From Paracoccaceae bacterium (GTDB lineage Bacteria > Pseudomonadota > Alphaproteobacteria > Rhodobacterales > Rhodobacteraceae): 64,000 nt of DNA. Positions 27,477 through 36,699 of this stretch are shown here, one piece after another; the first letter of the stretch is position 1; each line of letters starts with the position of its first letter. Made by a program: the position numbers and the translations under genes. The notes below the pieces were generated by a model. It made no database searches and was not told where the DNA came from. It saw only the letters and a program-made list of their open reading frames with translations. The stretch is from assembly GCA_016124615.1 (NCBI GenBank), contig WGNF01000006.1, positions 62,001-126,000 on the forward strand. The letters are read 5' to 3'.

Positions 27477-30047
27477 TCAGCCCCCGGCGCCCAGCATCCG
27501 CGCCGCCATCTCGGCCAGATCCCGGCTCAGGCCGGGGGTCGCGAGTATGCGCGACAACTCGGCCCGGATCATTCCCTGCCGGTCGGCGTCGTAGCATGCC
27601 CAAGTCTCGAACGCGGTCGACATCCGCGCCGCCGTTTGCGGGTTCACCGGGTCAAGCCGGATCAGCCAGTCGGCCAGCAGCCGATAGGCCGCCCCATCCG
27701 CATGGTGAAACCCGGCATGGTTGCCCGCCAGCGCGCCCAGCACCGCGCGAAAACGGTTGGGGGTCTTCCAGTCGAACTCCGGATGGCGGGTCAGCTCTTC
27801 GGCAAGGGCCACCATCCGGTCGGGGGCGGCCTCGATCACCTGCAAGGTGAACCACTTGTCCATCACCAGCCGATCCTGCGCCCATTGCCGGGCGAAGCTG
27901 GCAAGTTCGGGCTCGCCCGCGCCGATCATCAGCAGGCAACCCAGCGCACCCAGTTGCTCGGTCATGTTGGTGGCCTCGGCGAACTGCTTTCGCGCGCGGG
28001 TGCCGTGGTCGAGCCGTGTGAGATAGCCAAGCGCCTGCAACCGCAGGGCCCGCGCCCCGGCGCCCCGCGCATCGGGCGTGTAGGGGCCGGGCACCGCCAT
28101 CGCGGCGTGAAGGCTGGCAAGGGGGTCGCGCAGATGTTCGGCCACGGTGGTCGCCAGCCGGTCGCGCGCGGTGCGGATCGCGGCCGGGTCGGGGGTGCGC
28201 CCGGCGGCATGCAGCGTTTGCGCCATGTCGTCTTCCGAGGGCAGCCGCAGCGCGTAGGCGCGAAACGCCGGGTCCAGGCTTTCGTCGCGCGCCACGCGGG
28301 CGAGCGCGTCGAGGTAGGCGGGGCCGGGGGCCGCATTGTCGGTGATCATGCGCGTCAGCACGTCCTTGGCCAGGCTGCGCCCGGCCTCCCATTTGTTGAA
28401 CGGGTCGGTGTCATGCGCCAGCAGGAAGGCCCGTTCCTCGGGCGTGGTGGCGCGGTCCAGCGTCACCGGCGCTGAAAAGTCGCGCAGGATCGAGGGCACC
28501 GGACGGCTGGCGAGGCCGTCGAAGCTGAAGCTTTGCGTGGCCTCGGTCATCTCCAGTACCGTGGTCGGCAGCACCTCGTCGCCGTTGGGGTTCAACAGGC
28601 CGACCGCGATCGGGATCACCCGTGGCGGTTTCTCGGGCTGGCCGGGCGTGGGCGGGGTGGCCTGCGTGAAGGTCAGCGTATAGCGCCCGTCGGCCCAATC
28701 CTCGGCCACCGAAAGCCGGGGCGTGCCCGCGTCGGTGTACCAGCGCTTGAACTGGGTCAGATCGCGCCCGGTCGCATCCTCGAACACCGTCAGCCAGGCT
28801 TCGATCGTTGCGGCCTGGCCATCGTGCCGCGCGAAGTAAAGGTCCAGCGCCTTGCGGTAGTCGTCGTCGCCCACCAACCGCTTCAGCATCCCGATCACCT
28901 CGGCGCCCTTTTCATAGACGGTCGCGGTGTAGAAGTTGTTGATCTCGACGTAGTGATCGGGGCGCACCGGATGCGTCAGCGGCCCGCCATCCTCGCGGAA
29001 CTGGCGCGCGCGCAGCGTCAGCACGTCCTCGATCCGCTTCACCGCCGCCGATCGCATGTCTGAGGAAAACTGCTGATCGCGGAACACGGTCAGCCCTTCC
29101 TTCAGGCACAGCTGGAACCAGTCGCGGCAGGTGATGCGGTTGCCGGTCCAGTTATGGAAATACTCGTGCGCGATGATGGTTTCGATCCGGGCAAAGTCGT
29201 CGTCGGTCGCCGTCTCTGGCAGGGCCAGAACGTAACGAGAGTTGAAGATGTTCAACCCCTTGTTTTCCATCGCGCCCATATTGAAGTCGTCAACGGCGAC
29301 AATGTTGAAAATGTCCAGGTCATATTCACGCCCGTAGGTGTCTTCATCCCATTTCATCGCGCGTTTCAGGGCGCCCATCGCATAGTCGCATTTGCCCTCG
29401 TCACCCCGGCGGACCCAGATGTTCAACTCGACCGGGCGCCCGGACCGGGTGCGAAAGAAATCGGTATGGGCAACCAGTTCGCCCGCCACCAGTGCAAAAA
29501 GGTAGGACGGCTTCGGCCAGGGGTCGTGCCATTCGGCAAAGCCGGGGCCGGCCTCGGTCGGGTCGCCGTTCGACAGCAAAACCGGCAGATCGCTTTCAAT
29601 CCGCACGGTGAAGGGAGCCATCACATCGGGGCGGTCGGGGTAAAAGGTGATCTTGCGAAAGCCTTCCGCCTCGCATTGGGTGCAATACATGCCCTTCGAC
29701 ATGTAAAGCCCTTCCAGCGCCGTGTTGGTCTCGGGCGAGATTTCCACCTCGGCCTGCCACAGGAACCCGCCTTCTGGCAGCCACGCCGCCGGAACCGTCA
29801 GGCCGCGGTCGTCGGGTGTCAGGTCCAGCGCGACCCCGTCGATGGTGGCCGAGATCAGCCGCAGTTGCTCGCCGTCCAGCCGCAGGTCGTGGCGGCCCGG
29901 CCGCGCCGGGTTGGGCACGAAACGGATTTCCGACGTCACCCGGGTTGCGCGCGGGGCCAGCCGGAAGGTCAGCGACACATGTTCCACCAGATGTGCGGGG
30001 GCCGCGTAGTCGGACAGGTGCACGGTCTCTTGGCTGGCGTCGGTCAT
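27477..30047 (-). CDS. pepN: Aminopeptidase N (M1 family)
   Basis: A cytoplasmic zinc aminopeptidase of the E. coli PepN type, 856 residues from the ATG at 30047. That start has AAAGGAGAT a few bases upstream and begins the conserved N-terminal domain, whereas the frame extends 18 codons further without homology. The exopeptidase motif GAMENKG, the zinc site HEYFHNW with the downstream Glu in KEGLTVFRDQQF, and the large helical C-terminal domain are all present. It releases N-terminal residues from peptides. Confidence 0.96.
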   Translation of the reverse strand: MTDASQETVHLSDYAAPAHLVEHVSLTFRLAPRATRVTSEIRFVPNPARPGRHDLRLDGEQLRLISATIDGVALDLTPDDRGLTVPAAWLPEGGFLWQAEVEISPETNTALEGLYMSKGMYCTQCEAEGFRKITFYPDRPDVMAPFTVRIESDLPVLLSNGDPTEAGPGFAEWHDPWPKPSYLFALVAGELVAHTDFFRTRSGRPVELNIWVRRGDEGKCDYAMGALKRAMKWDEDTYGREYDLDIFNIVAVDDFNMGAMENKGLNIFNSRYVLALPETATDDDFARIETIIAHEYFHNWTGNRITCRDWFQLCLKEGLTVFRDQQFSSDMRSAAVKRIEDVLTLRARQFREDGGPLTHPVRPDHYVEINNFYTATVYEKGAEVIGMLKRLVGDDDYRKALDLYFARHDGQAATIEAWLTVFEDATGRDLTQFKRWYTDAGTPRLSVAEDWADGRYTLTFTQATPPTPGQPEKPPRVIPIAVGLLNPNGDEVLPTTVLEMTEATQSFSFDGLASRPVPSILRDFSAPVTLDRATTPEERAFLLAHDTDPFNKWEAGRSLAKDVLTRMITDNAAPGPAYLDALARVARDESLDPAFRAYALRLPSEDDMAQTLHAAGRTPDPAAIRTARDRLATTVAEHLRDPLASLHAAMAVPGPYTPDARGAGARALRLQALGYLTRLDHGTRARKQFAEATNMTEQLGALGCLLMIGAGEPELASFARQWAQDRLVMDKWFTLQVIEAAPDRMVALAEELTRHPEFDWKTPNRFRAVLGALAGNHAGFHHADGAAYRLLADWLIRLDPVNPQTAARMSTAFETWACYDADRQGMIRAELSRILATPGLSRDLAEMAARMLGAGG

Positions 30048-30145
30048 CGCGATCTCCTTTGCGGCTTGGGAAAGCTGTAGCCAATCGCGGGGCAGGTGCA
30101 AGGCGGGGGTTTACGAATCCCGTGCATGCGCTACAGCTGTGTTCC

Positions 30146-31576
30146 ATGAATGTTCTCGTTTGGTTCAAGCGCGATCTGCGGGTGGAGGATCACCCCGCGC
30201 TGGCCCTCGCGGCCGGGCTGGGGGCGGTTTTGCCGCTGTACATCGTCGAGCCCGACCATTGGCGCCAGCCCGACACCGCCACCCGGCAGTGGGAGTTCAT
30301 CGCCGAAAGCCTGGGCGATTTGCGCGGGGCGCTGGCGGGCCTTGGCGCGCCTTTGGTGGTGCGGGTGGGCACGGCGGTCAGCGTGCTGGAAAAGCTGTGC
30401 AAGGCGCATGCGATCACGCGGATCCTGTCGCACGAGGAAACCGGCAACCTGTGGAGCTTTGCGCGCGACCGGGCGGTGGCCGACTGGGCGCGCCGCGCCG
30501 GGATCGACTGGACGGAACTGCCGCAGCAAGGCGTAAGGCGGCGCGGCCCCGCACGAGCCGCGTTCCTCGCGCAAGGGCCGGTGCCCGCGCCTGCCGCGCT
30601 GACGCCGCTGGGCGGGGTAGAGCCGGGGCTGATCCCCACCGCCCGCGCGCTGCGGCTGGCCGAGGATCGCTGCCCGCACCGGCAGGCGGGCGGGCGGGTG
30701 CAGGGGCTGGCGCTGCTCGACTCGTTCCTGGCCGTCCGCGGCCGCCCCTACCGCGCCGCACTATCGTCACCCGTCACCGGCGAGCGTGGCTGTTCGCGCC
30801 TCTCGCCCCATTTCGCCCACGGCACGCTGTCGGGGCGTGAAGTGGCGGCCGCTGTCGAGGCGCGCCTTGCCGCACGCCCCGGCGCGGGCTGGGGTGGCAG
30901 CCTTGCGGCCTTCCGCGCGCGCCTTTCCCAGCGCGACCACTTGCTGCAGGTGCTGGAGGATCGGCCGGAGGTGGAGACCGCCTGCCTGAACCCGATGCAC
31001 GCCCATCTGCGCCCGCGCGACGCCGACGCGACGCGGCTGGCGGCCTGGGCTGTCGGCGAGACCGGGTTTCCCTTCGTTGACGCCTGCCTGCGCTATCTGC
31101 GCGCTACCGGCTGGCTGAACGCCCGGGCGCGCGGCATGGTGATGTCGGTAGCCACGCAGCACCTCTGGCTCGACTGGCGCGACGCCGGTTTGCCGCTGGC
31201 GCGGATGTTCACCGACTACGAACCCGGCATCCACTGGCCGCAGACGCAGCTGCAGGCGGGCACCTTGGGCATCGACGGGGCCCGCATCGTCAACCCGGTG
31301 AAAGAGGGGCAGGATCACGATCCGACCGGCGCCTTCACCCGCCGCTGGGTGCCGGAACTGGCCGAGGTGCCCGACCTGTTCCTGCAACAGCCGTGGCGCT
31401 GGCCGGGCTCGCAGGGGTTTCTGGGGCGGAAATATCCCGAGCCATTGGTCGACCTTGCCGCCGCCGCCCGCGCGGCGCGGGCGACGGTTCAGGCTGTGCG
31501 ACGGGATGCGGCCGACCCGCCGCGCCCGCCACGGGCCAAGCCGGCGGTGCCGGGGCAGCTGAGCCTCGGGTTCTGA
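30146..31576 (+). CDS. Deoxyribodipyrimidine photolyase / cryptochrome family protein
   Basis: A 476-residue flavoprotein. The N-terminal antenna domain starts VLVWFKRDLRVEDHPAL, and the C-terminal FAD-binding domain contains SRLSPHFAHGTLSGREV, GFPFVDACLRYLRATGWLNARARGMVMS and QLQAGTLGIDGARIVNPVKEGQDHDP, all typical of photolyases. The likely role is light-driven repair of pyrimidine dimers, but the antenna and photolyase class cannot be fixed by eye. The start ATG at 30146 is 98 bases from the divergent pepN start; the longer upstream frame is antisense to pepN. Confidence 0.88.
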   Translation: MNVLVWFKRDLRVEDHPALALAAGLGAVLPLYIVEPDHWRQPDTATRQWEFIAESLGDLRGALAGLGAPLVVRVGTAVSVLEKLCKAHAITRILSHEETGNLWSFARDRAVADWARRAGIDWTELPQQGVRRRGPARAAFLAQGPVPAPAALTPLGGVEPGLIPTARALRLAEDRCPHRQAGGRVQGLALLDSFLAVRGRPYRAALSSPVTGERGCSRLSPHFAHGTLSGREVAAAVEARLAARPGAGWGGSLAAFRARLSQRDHLLQVLEDRPEVETACLNPMHAHLRPRDADATRLAAWAVGETGFPFVDACLRYLRATGWLNARARGMVMSVATQHLWLDWRDAGLPLARMFTDYEPGIHWPQTQLQAGTLGIDGARIVNPVKEGQDHDPTGAFTRRWVPELAEVPDLFLQQPWRWPGSQGFLGRKYPEPLVDLAAAARAARATVQAVRRDAADPPRPPRAKPAVPGQLSLGF

Positions 31577-32053
31577 TCAGGCGCCGTCGAGGAAGGTGGC
31601 GAGGCAGGCCAGCGTCGAGGCCAGACCCTCGCGGGCGCGAAAGCGTTCCATGTCGAGCAAGGTTGCCGGGCTGTCGAAGCGGCTGTGCATCTCGACCCGG
31701 CTGCCGGTCCCGGTCGCGCTGAAGCGGGCGCGGGCGCCAAAGCAGACCATGCCCGCCCCATCGTCGTCGATGACATAGTCGATCTGCGCCTGCGGGATCA
31801 TCGCCAGATAGCGAACGCGGTTTTCGTACCGCGTGCCATCGGGCCCGACCATCGTGAACCGCCACTGGCCGCCGTGGCGCAGGTCGATCTCTTTTGTCTC
31901 GCAGTGAAAGCCCTTGGGCCCCCACCACAGCGGCAGCTGCGCCGGATCGGTCCACGCGGCCCAAAGCCGGGGCAGCGGCGCGGCGAGGTCGCGCGTGGCC
32001 AGCAGGTCGCGGCTGGCGTCGAAGGCGTCGGGGATTTCGGGCAGCCCGGTCAC
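31577..32053 (-). CDS. SRPBCC / AHSA1-domain protein (copy A)
   Basis: A 158-residue START-like protein with the AHSA1 pattern AAPLPRLWAAWTDPAQLPLWWGP near the N-terminus and a C-terminal helix. Such proteins bind hydrophobic ligands or act as stress-related partners; no ligand can be read from the sequence. The GTG start overlaps the upstream SRPBCC stop (GTGA). It is the last gene of an ArsR-SRPBCC-SRPBCC operon. Confidence 0.85.
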   Translation of the reverse strand: MTGLPEIPDAFDASRDLLATRDLAAPLPRLWAAWTDPAQLPLWWGPKGFHCETKEIDLRHGGQWRFTMVGPDGTRYENRVRYLAMIPQAQIDYVIDDDGAGMVCFGARARFSATGTGSRVEMHSRFDSPATLLDMERFRAREGLASTLACLATFLDGA

Positions 32054-32505
32054 AGCGTCGCCGCCAGCGCTTCGAGTTGATCGGCGGCGATGCCCCAGCC
32101 CTGGCTGAACCCCATCGCGGCGTGCTTTTCGGCGGTTTCCGTATTCCGGTGGCGGGCCAGCACGGAATATTCGGTGCCCTCGGGGTGGTCGCGGAAGGTC
32201 AGGATCGCGGTAAAGCCCAGGCCGGGCGCCGCAGCCGGGCGATAGTTGGACAGAAGGATGTCGGTGAAGACCAGCTTTTCACCCGGCATCACCTCCAGAA
32301 AGCTGCCGTCGTTGGGGTAAAGCGCGCCTTCGACATTCATCATGGTGAAGAAACGGCCGCCGGGGCGCAGGTCAATCTCGGTCTCGGTGACGAAATGCGG
32401 TTTGGGGCAGAACCATTGCTTCAGCAACTCTGGCTCGGTCCAGCAGCGCCAGACCAGCGCGCGCGGCGCCTTGAGGATGCGGTGCAGGGTCAGGTCAGTG
32501 CTCAT
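32050..32505 (-). CDS. SRPBCC / AHSA1-domain protein (copy B)
   Basis: A 151-residue START-like protein whose N-terminus (RILKAPRALVWRCWTEPELLKQWFCPKP) follows the AHSA1 helix-grip pattern, with the helix FSQGWGIAADQLEAL at the C-terminus. It is clearly related to the next gene but diverged. It overlaps the ArsR-type regulator by 11 bases, so its expression is tied to that repressor. The function is unknown beyond family level. Confidence 0.87.
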   Translation of the reverse strand: MSTDLTLHRILKAPRALVWRCWTEPELLKQWFCPKPHFVTETEIDLRPGGRFFTMMNVEGALYPNDGSFLEVMPGEKLVFTDILLSNYRPAAAPGLGFTAILTFRDHPEGTEYSVLARHRNTETAEKHAAMGFSQGWGIAADQLEALAATL

Positions 32506-32842
32506 CGGGGGCTCCTTGGGTCAGGGTGGCAAGATGCGCCTCCAGCCGGTCCAGCCGTGCCTCCCACACCTGGCGCTGTTGGGATAGCCAGTCGGTGGCG
32601 GGGGCCAGCTGCTGCGGCAGGGCGCGGCAGGTGCGGGTGCGGCCGGTCTTTTCGCTGGCGATCAGGCCGGCATCTTCCAGCACCGCAAGATGGCGCAGCA
32701 CGGTCGGCAGGGCGAGGCCGGTCGGCGCGGCAAGGTCGCTGACGGCGGCGGGGCCCCGCATCAGGCGTTCCAGCATGTCGCGGCGGGTCGTGTCACCCAG
32801 CGCGTGGAAGAGGGTCGAGAGTGAGGGATCATGCTTAGTCAT
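32495..32842 (-). CDS. ArsR-family transcriptional regulator
   Basis: A 115-residue winged-helix repressor. LFHALGDTTRRDMLERLMRGPAAVSDLA and LPTVLRHLAVLEDAGLIASEKTGRTRTCRA give helices 2-5 and the wing of an ArsR/SdpR-type protein. No metal-binding CxC motif is seen, so it is unlikely to be a metal sensor. The ATG at 32842 is used because the domain begins there; the upstream extension covers operator DNA. Two CTTAG-N8-CTAA sites flank the start, indicating autoregulation of this three-gene operon. Confidence 0.88.
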   Translation of the reverse strand: MTKHDPSLSTLFHALGDTTRRDMLERLMRGPAAVSDLAAPTGLALPTVLRHLAVLEDAGLIASEKTGRTRTCRALPQQLAPATDWLSQQRQVWEARLDRLEAHLATLTQGAPDEH

Positions 32843-32903
32843 GTAGCTAAGTATTGCGGACCAGCGCGAGTCGGGCAAGCGAATACTTAGCTGATGTGCT
32901 AAA
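32834..32903. promoter_or_regulatory. Paired ArsR-type operators
   Basis: Two sites share the pattern CTTAG-N8-CTAA: 32834-32851 (overlapping the ArsR start codon) and 32886-32903. Their left edges are 52 bases apart, about five helical turns. The inner halves form a perfect 11-bp inverted repeat (AGCTAAGTATT at 32845, AATACTTAGCT at 32882). This symmetry, upstream of an ArsR-family gene, is what an autorepressor operator looks like. The protein-DNA match is inferred. Confidence 0.7.
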
Positions 32904-32955
32904 TGTTGCCGCCGCGCATTCTTCTGACTCGGCGAAAGCAATTTCACGCGGGATT

Positions 32956-32972
32956 GGTCATTTCGGTTGACC
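32956..32972. promoter_or_regulatory. Inverted repeat upstream of malate synthase
   Basis: GGTCA-N7-TGACC lies about 90 bases before the glcB start, overlapping a TTGACC that could be a -35 element. It may be an operator or part of the glcB promoter. No regulator gene for glycolate/glyoxylate use is visible nearby, so this is tentative. Confidence 0.3.
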
Positions 32973-33061
32973 GCCTTTGTTGCCTATCGGAAACTTTTTC
33001 CCTAATGGTGTGCAATGGCATACCGGGCGCGTCGCGCCTTGCGGAGACGGGAGCAAACGAC

Positions 33062-35221
33062 ATGACGGAACGTGTTGAGAAACAAGGGCTTCAGGTCGAT
33101 GCGCGACTGGCCGACTTCATCGACTCGCAGGCCTTGCCGGGCACCGGTGTCAGCACCGAGGCATTCTGGGGCGGGCTGTCGGCGCTGATCCACGAACTGG
33201 GGCCGAAGAACCGGGCGCTGCTGGCCAAGCGCGATTGGTTCCAGACCCAGATCGACGCCTGGCACCGGGCGCGTAAGGGCCAGCCGCAGGATCAGGCCGC
33301 CTATATCGGCTTTCTGCGCGAGATCGGCTATCTGGTGCCCGAGGGGCCGGATTTCACCATCGACACAGCCAACACCGACCCGGAATTCGCTTCCATCCCC
33401 GGCCCGCAACTGGTCGTGCCGGTGATGAACGCGCGCTATGCGCTGAACGCGGCGAACGCGCGCTGGGGCTCGCTCTACGACGCGCTTTACGGCACCGATG
33501 CGATGGGCGACCTGCCCGCGGGCGGCGGCTTCGACCCCGCGCGGGGCGCGCGGGTGATCGCCTGGGGCCGGGCGTTTCTGGATGACGTGGTGCCGCTGGC
33601 GGCGGGCAGCCATGCCGATGTGACGGGCTACCGCGTCGAGGCGGGCGCGCTGGTCCCGGCGCTGCGCGATCCGGCGATGTTCGTGGGCTACGCGGGCATA
33701 CCCGCGGCGCCGACCGCCATCGTGCTGAAGCAGAACCACCTGCACGTCGTCCTCGACATCAAGGCCGATCATCCGGTCGGCCGGATCGACCGCGCCCATG
33801 TCGCCGATATCCGGCTGGAGGCTGCGATTTCCTCGATCATGGATTGCGAGGATTCGGTGGCCGCGGTCGATGGCGAGGACAAGGTGGTGGCCTATGCCAA
33901 CTGGCTGGGCCTGATGAAGGGCGACCTGTCGGAAAGCCTGACCAAGAACGGCCGGATGATCGTGCGCGAACTGGCGCCCGACCTGACCTTTACCGCCGCA
34001 GCGGGCGGAGCCCTGACGCTGAAGGGCCGCGCGCTGATGCTGGTGCGCAACGTGGGCCACCTGATGACCAATCCCGCCATCCTCGACCGGGATGGGCTGG
34101 AGGCGGGCGAGGGGCTGATGGATGCGTTCTGCACCACGCTGTGCGCGATGCACGACCTGCAAAAGACCGCCGGGCCACGCAATTCCGTCACCGGGTCGGT
34201 CTATGTCGTGAAGCCGAAGATGCACGGGCCGGACGAGGTGGCCTTTGCCGACGAGATGTTCAGCCGGGTCGAGGCCGCGCTGGGGCTGCCGCGGTATACC
34301 GTGAAGCTGGGCATCATGGATGAAGAGCGGCGCACCAGTGCTAACCTGAAGGAATGCATCCGCGCCGCGAAGCATCGGGTGGCCTTCATCAACACCGGCT
34401 TCCTTGACCGCACTGGCGACGAGATCCACACCTCGATGGAAGCCGGGCCGATGGTGCGCAAGGGCGACATGAAGGCCAGCGCCTGGATCAAGGCTTATGA
34501 GGATCGCAACGTCGATATCGGCCTGGCCTGCGGGCTTTCCGGCGTGGCGCAGATCGGCAAGGGAATGTGGGCGATGCCCGACCTGATGGCCGACATGCTG
34601 CGCCAGAAGATTGCCCACCCGATGGCGGGCGCCAATTGCGCCTGGGTGCCTTCGCCAACCGCTGCCACGCTGCACGCAACGCATTACCACCGCGTCGATG
34701 TCTTTGCCCGGCAGGCCGAGATTGCCAGGGGCGGGCCACGCGGCACGCTGGAAGACCTGCTGACGGTGCCGGTCGCCGACGGCGTGAACTGGAACGCCGA
34801 CGAGCTGCAATCCGAGATCGAGAACAACGCGCAGGGCATTCTGGGCTATGTCGTGCGCTGGGTCGATCAGGGGGTGGGCTGTTCCAAGGTGCCCGATATC
34901 CACGATGTCGGCCTGATGGAAGACCGCGCGACCTGCCGCATCTCCAGCCAGGCGCTGGCGAACTGGCTGCATCACGGCGTGGTCTCGCAGGATCAGGTGA
35001 TGGCGGCGATGCGCAAGATGGCCGCCGTGGTGGACCGCCAGAACGAGGGTGACGCGGCCTATACGCCGATGGCGCCCGACTTTGACGGCATCGCCTTTCA
35101 GGCCGCCTGCGATCTGGTCTTCAAGGGCCGCATCCAGCCCTCGGGCTATACCGAGCCGGTGCTGCACGCCCGCCGCCTGCAACTGAAAGCGACCCGTACC
35201 CCGCAAGTAACGAACGGCTGA
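33062..35221 (+). CDS. glcB: Malate synthase G
   Basis: Malate synthase G condenses glyoxylate with acetyl-CoA to give malate. The 719-residue length matches isoform G (about 720) rather than the shorter isoform A. Conserved segments include [19 protein letters not shown] with the catalytic acidic region, [48 protein letters not shown] and [17 protein letters not shown]. The ATG at 33062 has GGGAG upstream; an in-frame extension to 32903 would run through the ArsR operator. It probably forms an operon with the GlcG-like gene 11 bases downstream. Confidence 0.96.
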   Translation: MTERVEKQGLQVDARLADFIDSQALPGTGVSTEAFWGGLSALIHELGPKNRALLAKRDWFQTQIDAWHRARKGQPQDQAAYIGFLREIGYLVPEGPDFTIDTANTDPEFASIPGPQLVVPVMNARYALNAANARWGSLYDALYGTDAMGDLPAGGGFDPARGARVIAWGRAFLDDVVPLAAGSHADVTGYRVEAGALVPALRDPAMFVGYAGIPAAPTAIVLKQNHLHVVLDIKADHPVGRIDRAHVADIRLEAAISSIMDCEDSVAAVDGEDKVVAYANWLGLMKGDLSESLTKNGRMIVRELAPDLTFTAAAGGALTLKGRALMLVRNVGHLMTNPAILDRDGLEAGEGLMDAFCTTLCAMHDLQKTAGPRNSVTGSVYVVKPKMHGPDEVAFADEMFSRVEAALGLPRYTVKLGIMDEERRTSANLKECIRAAKHRVAFINTGFLDRTGDEIHTSMEAGPMVRKGDMKASAWIKAYEDRNVDIGLACGLSGVAQIGKGMWAMPDLMADMLRQKIAHPMAGANCAWVPSPTAATLHATHYHRVDVFARQAEIARGGPRGTLEDLLTVPVADGVNWNADELQSEIENNAQGILGYVVRWVDQGVGCSKVPDIHDVGLMEDRATCRISSQALANWLHHGVVSQDQVMAAMRKMAAVVDRQNEGDAAYTPMAPDFDGIAFQAACDLVFKGRIQPSGYTEPVLHARRLQLKATRTPQVTNG

Positions 35222-35232
35222 GGAGGCCCGCC

Positions 35233-35655
35233 ATGATCACGCTGAAGAAAGCCCGCAGCATCATCAAGTCCGCGCTCGCCAAGGGCGCCGAACTGGGAAT
35301 GAAACCGCTTTCAGTCGTCGTGCTGGACGCGGGCGGCCATGCCATCGCCTTCGAGCGGTCCGATGGCGCCAGCCCTGGGCGGTTCGACATCGCGCGCGGC
35401 AAGGCCTATGGCTGCGTCATGCTCGGGCTGGGCGGCCGCGCGATCCACGGCCGCAGCCAGACCACGCCCGGCTTTATCGACGCGCTGAACGGGGTTTACG
35501 GCGGCAAGTTCGTGCCGGTTCCGGGCGGCGTTCTGGTGCGTGACGGGCGCGGCAACGTGCTCGGCGCGGTCGGCGTCACCGGCGACAGCTCGGACAATGA
35601 CGCCATCGCCGCCTGCGCGGGCATCGAGGCGGCGGGGTTCACCGCCGAAGCCTGA
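35233..35655 (+). CDS. GlcG/HbpS-family protein
   Basis: A 140-residue protein of the GlcG/HbpS (heme-degrading/heme-binding-like) family. Typical segments are LSVVVLDAGGHAIAFERSDGAS, RFDIARGKAYG and FVPVPGGVLVRDGRGNVLGAVGVTGDSSDNDAIAACAGI. A GGAGG ribosome site precedes the ATG. In E. coli glcG sits in the glycolate operon with glcB; the same pairing here suggests a link to glyoxylate metabolism, though the biochemical role of GlcG is unclear. Confidence 0.87.
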   Translation: MITLKKARSIIKSALAKGAELGMKPLSVVVLDAGGHAIAFERSDGASPGRFDIARGKAYGCVMLGLGGRAIHGRSQTTPGFIDALNGVYGGKFVPVPGGVLVRDGRGNVLGAVGVTGDSSDNDAIAACAGIEAAGFTAEA

Positions 35656-35671
35656 GCCCCATCACGCGTTC

Positions 35672-35694
35672 GTGGCCCGCCGCTGCCGGGCCAC
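35672..35694 (+). terminator. Possible terminator hairpin after the GlcG-like gene
   Basis: A perfect 8-bp stem (GTGGCCCG / CGGGCCAC) with a 7-base loop begins 16 bases after the stop of the GlcG-like gene. It lacks an immediate T-run, so intrinsic termination is uncertain; high-GC genomes often have such hairpins. Confidence 0.4.
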
Positions 35695-35814
35695 CGATGA
35701 AAACCGCACAATTTTGCGACAGTTGCAGCGCTGAACAGCCGTTGTGCGGCTTTGCCCCCTCGACCCGTGCCACCGACCCGCCTATCTTTTCTTCATCACA
35801 GCGGGGTAAGAACC

Positions 35815-36594
35815 ATGACGCGGCCCGTCGTCGGCATCATCGGAAACGTCAATCTGCCAACCGAGCCCTATCGGGCGCATCTGAGCGGGATCATGAACAG
35901 TCACGCGGTGGCCGATGTTGCGGGCTGCCTGCCGCTGATCGTTCCGGCCGATCCGCATTTCGTGACCGTCGCGGAACTGATGGACCGCTGCGACGGCTTC
36001 CTGCTGACCGGCGGGCGGCCGAACGTCCACCCCTCGGAATATGGCGAGGAAGAGACCGAGGCGCATGGCACCTTCGACCGCTGCCGCGATGCAATCACCC
36101 TGCCTCTGATCCGCGCCTGCGTCGAGCGTGGCCAGCCGTTCCTTGGCGTCTGCCGCGGCTTTCAGGAGGTGAACGTGGCGATGGGCGGCACGCTCTGGCC
36201 CGAGATTCGCGACCTGCCGGGCCGGATGAACCACCGCATGCCACCCGACGGCACGCTGGAGGAGAAATTCGCCCTGCGCCACATGGTCAGCTTCACCCCC
36301 GGCGGCGTCTTCGCGCGGCTGATGGGCGCCGACGCGGTGATGACCAATTCCTTGCACGGGCAGGGCATCAAGACGCCCGGTTGCCGCATCGTCATCGACG
36401 GCACCGCCCCCGACGGCACGCCCGAGGCGATCTATGTGAAGGATGCGCCGGGCTTTACTCTCTCGGTGCAATGGCACCCCGAGTACAATGCCGGCATCGA
36501 CCCGGTCTCGCGCCCGCTGTTTCACGCCTTCGGCGATGCCGTCCGCGCCTGGGCCGGGCGCGGCATGGCGGAACCGGCGCGGCTCAGGGCCTGA
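35815..36594 (+). CDS. Class I glutamine amidotransferase-like gamma-glutamyl hydrolase (peptidase C26)
   Basis: A 259-residue protein of the PuuD-like family, which cleaves gamma-glutamyl amide bonds such as gamma-glutamyl-GABA. The nucleophile elbow GVCRGFQEVNVAMGG and the His/Glu pair QWHPEYN are present, as is the N-terminal GIIGNVNLPTEPY segment. The ATG at 35815 fits the conserved start. No other putrescine-pathway gene is near, so the true substrate is unknown. It converges with kynU. Confidence 0.87.
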   Translation: MTRPVVGIIGNVNLPTEPYRAHLSGIMNSHAVADVAGCLPLIVPADPHFVTVAELMDRCDGFLLTGGRPNVHPSEYGEEETEAHGTFDRCRDAITLPLIRACVERGQPFLGVCRGFQEVNVAMGGTLWPEIRDLPGRMNHRMPPDGTLEEKFALRHMVSFTPGGVFARLMGADAVMTNSLHGQGIKTPGCRIVIDGTAPDGTPEAIYVKDAPGFTLSVQWHPEYNAGIDPVSRPLFHAFGDAVRAWAGRGMAEPARLRA

Positions 36595-36623
36595 CCCTGC
36601 CGCAACCACAATCGTGGCAAGAC

Positions 36624-36690
36624 GGGGGGCTGTCTGCCCCCCGGCGCCTGCGGCGCTGCCCCCGAGGATATTTTCACCAATGCGAAAGGG
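36624..36690. repeat. Rhodobacteraceae-type intergenic palindromic element
   Basis: Between the convergent hydrolase and kynU genes lies GGGGGGC-TGTCT-GCCCCCC (36624-36642), a near-palindrome GGCGCC-TGC-GGCGCT (36643-36657), then CCCCCGAGGATATTTTC. From memory, elements ending in CCCCCGAGGATATTTT are frequent between genes in this family of bacteria. The hairpin followed by a short T-tract may act as a bidirectional terminator. Only this one copy is in the window. Confidence 0.5.
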
Positions 36691-36699
36691 CAGGCGGGA

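Noticed and set aside
33002-35206. A 734-codon open frame antisense to malate synthase G
   Set aside because: Same composition artefact; the plus-strand protein is a full-length, motif-complete enzyme.
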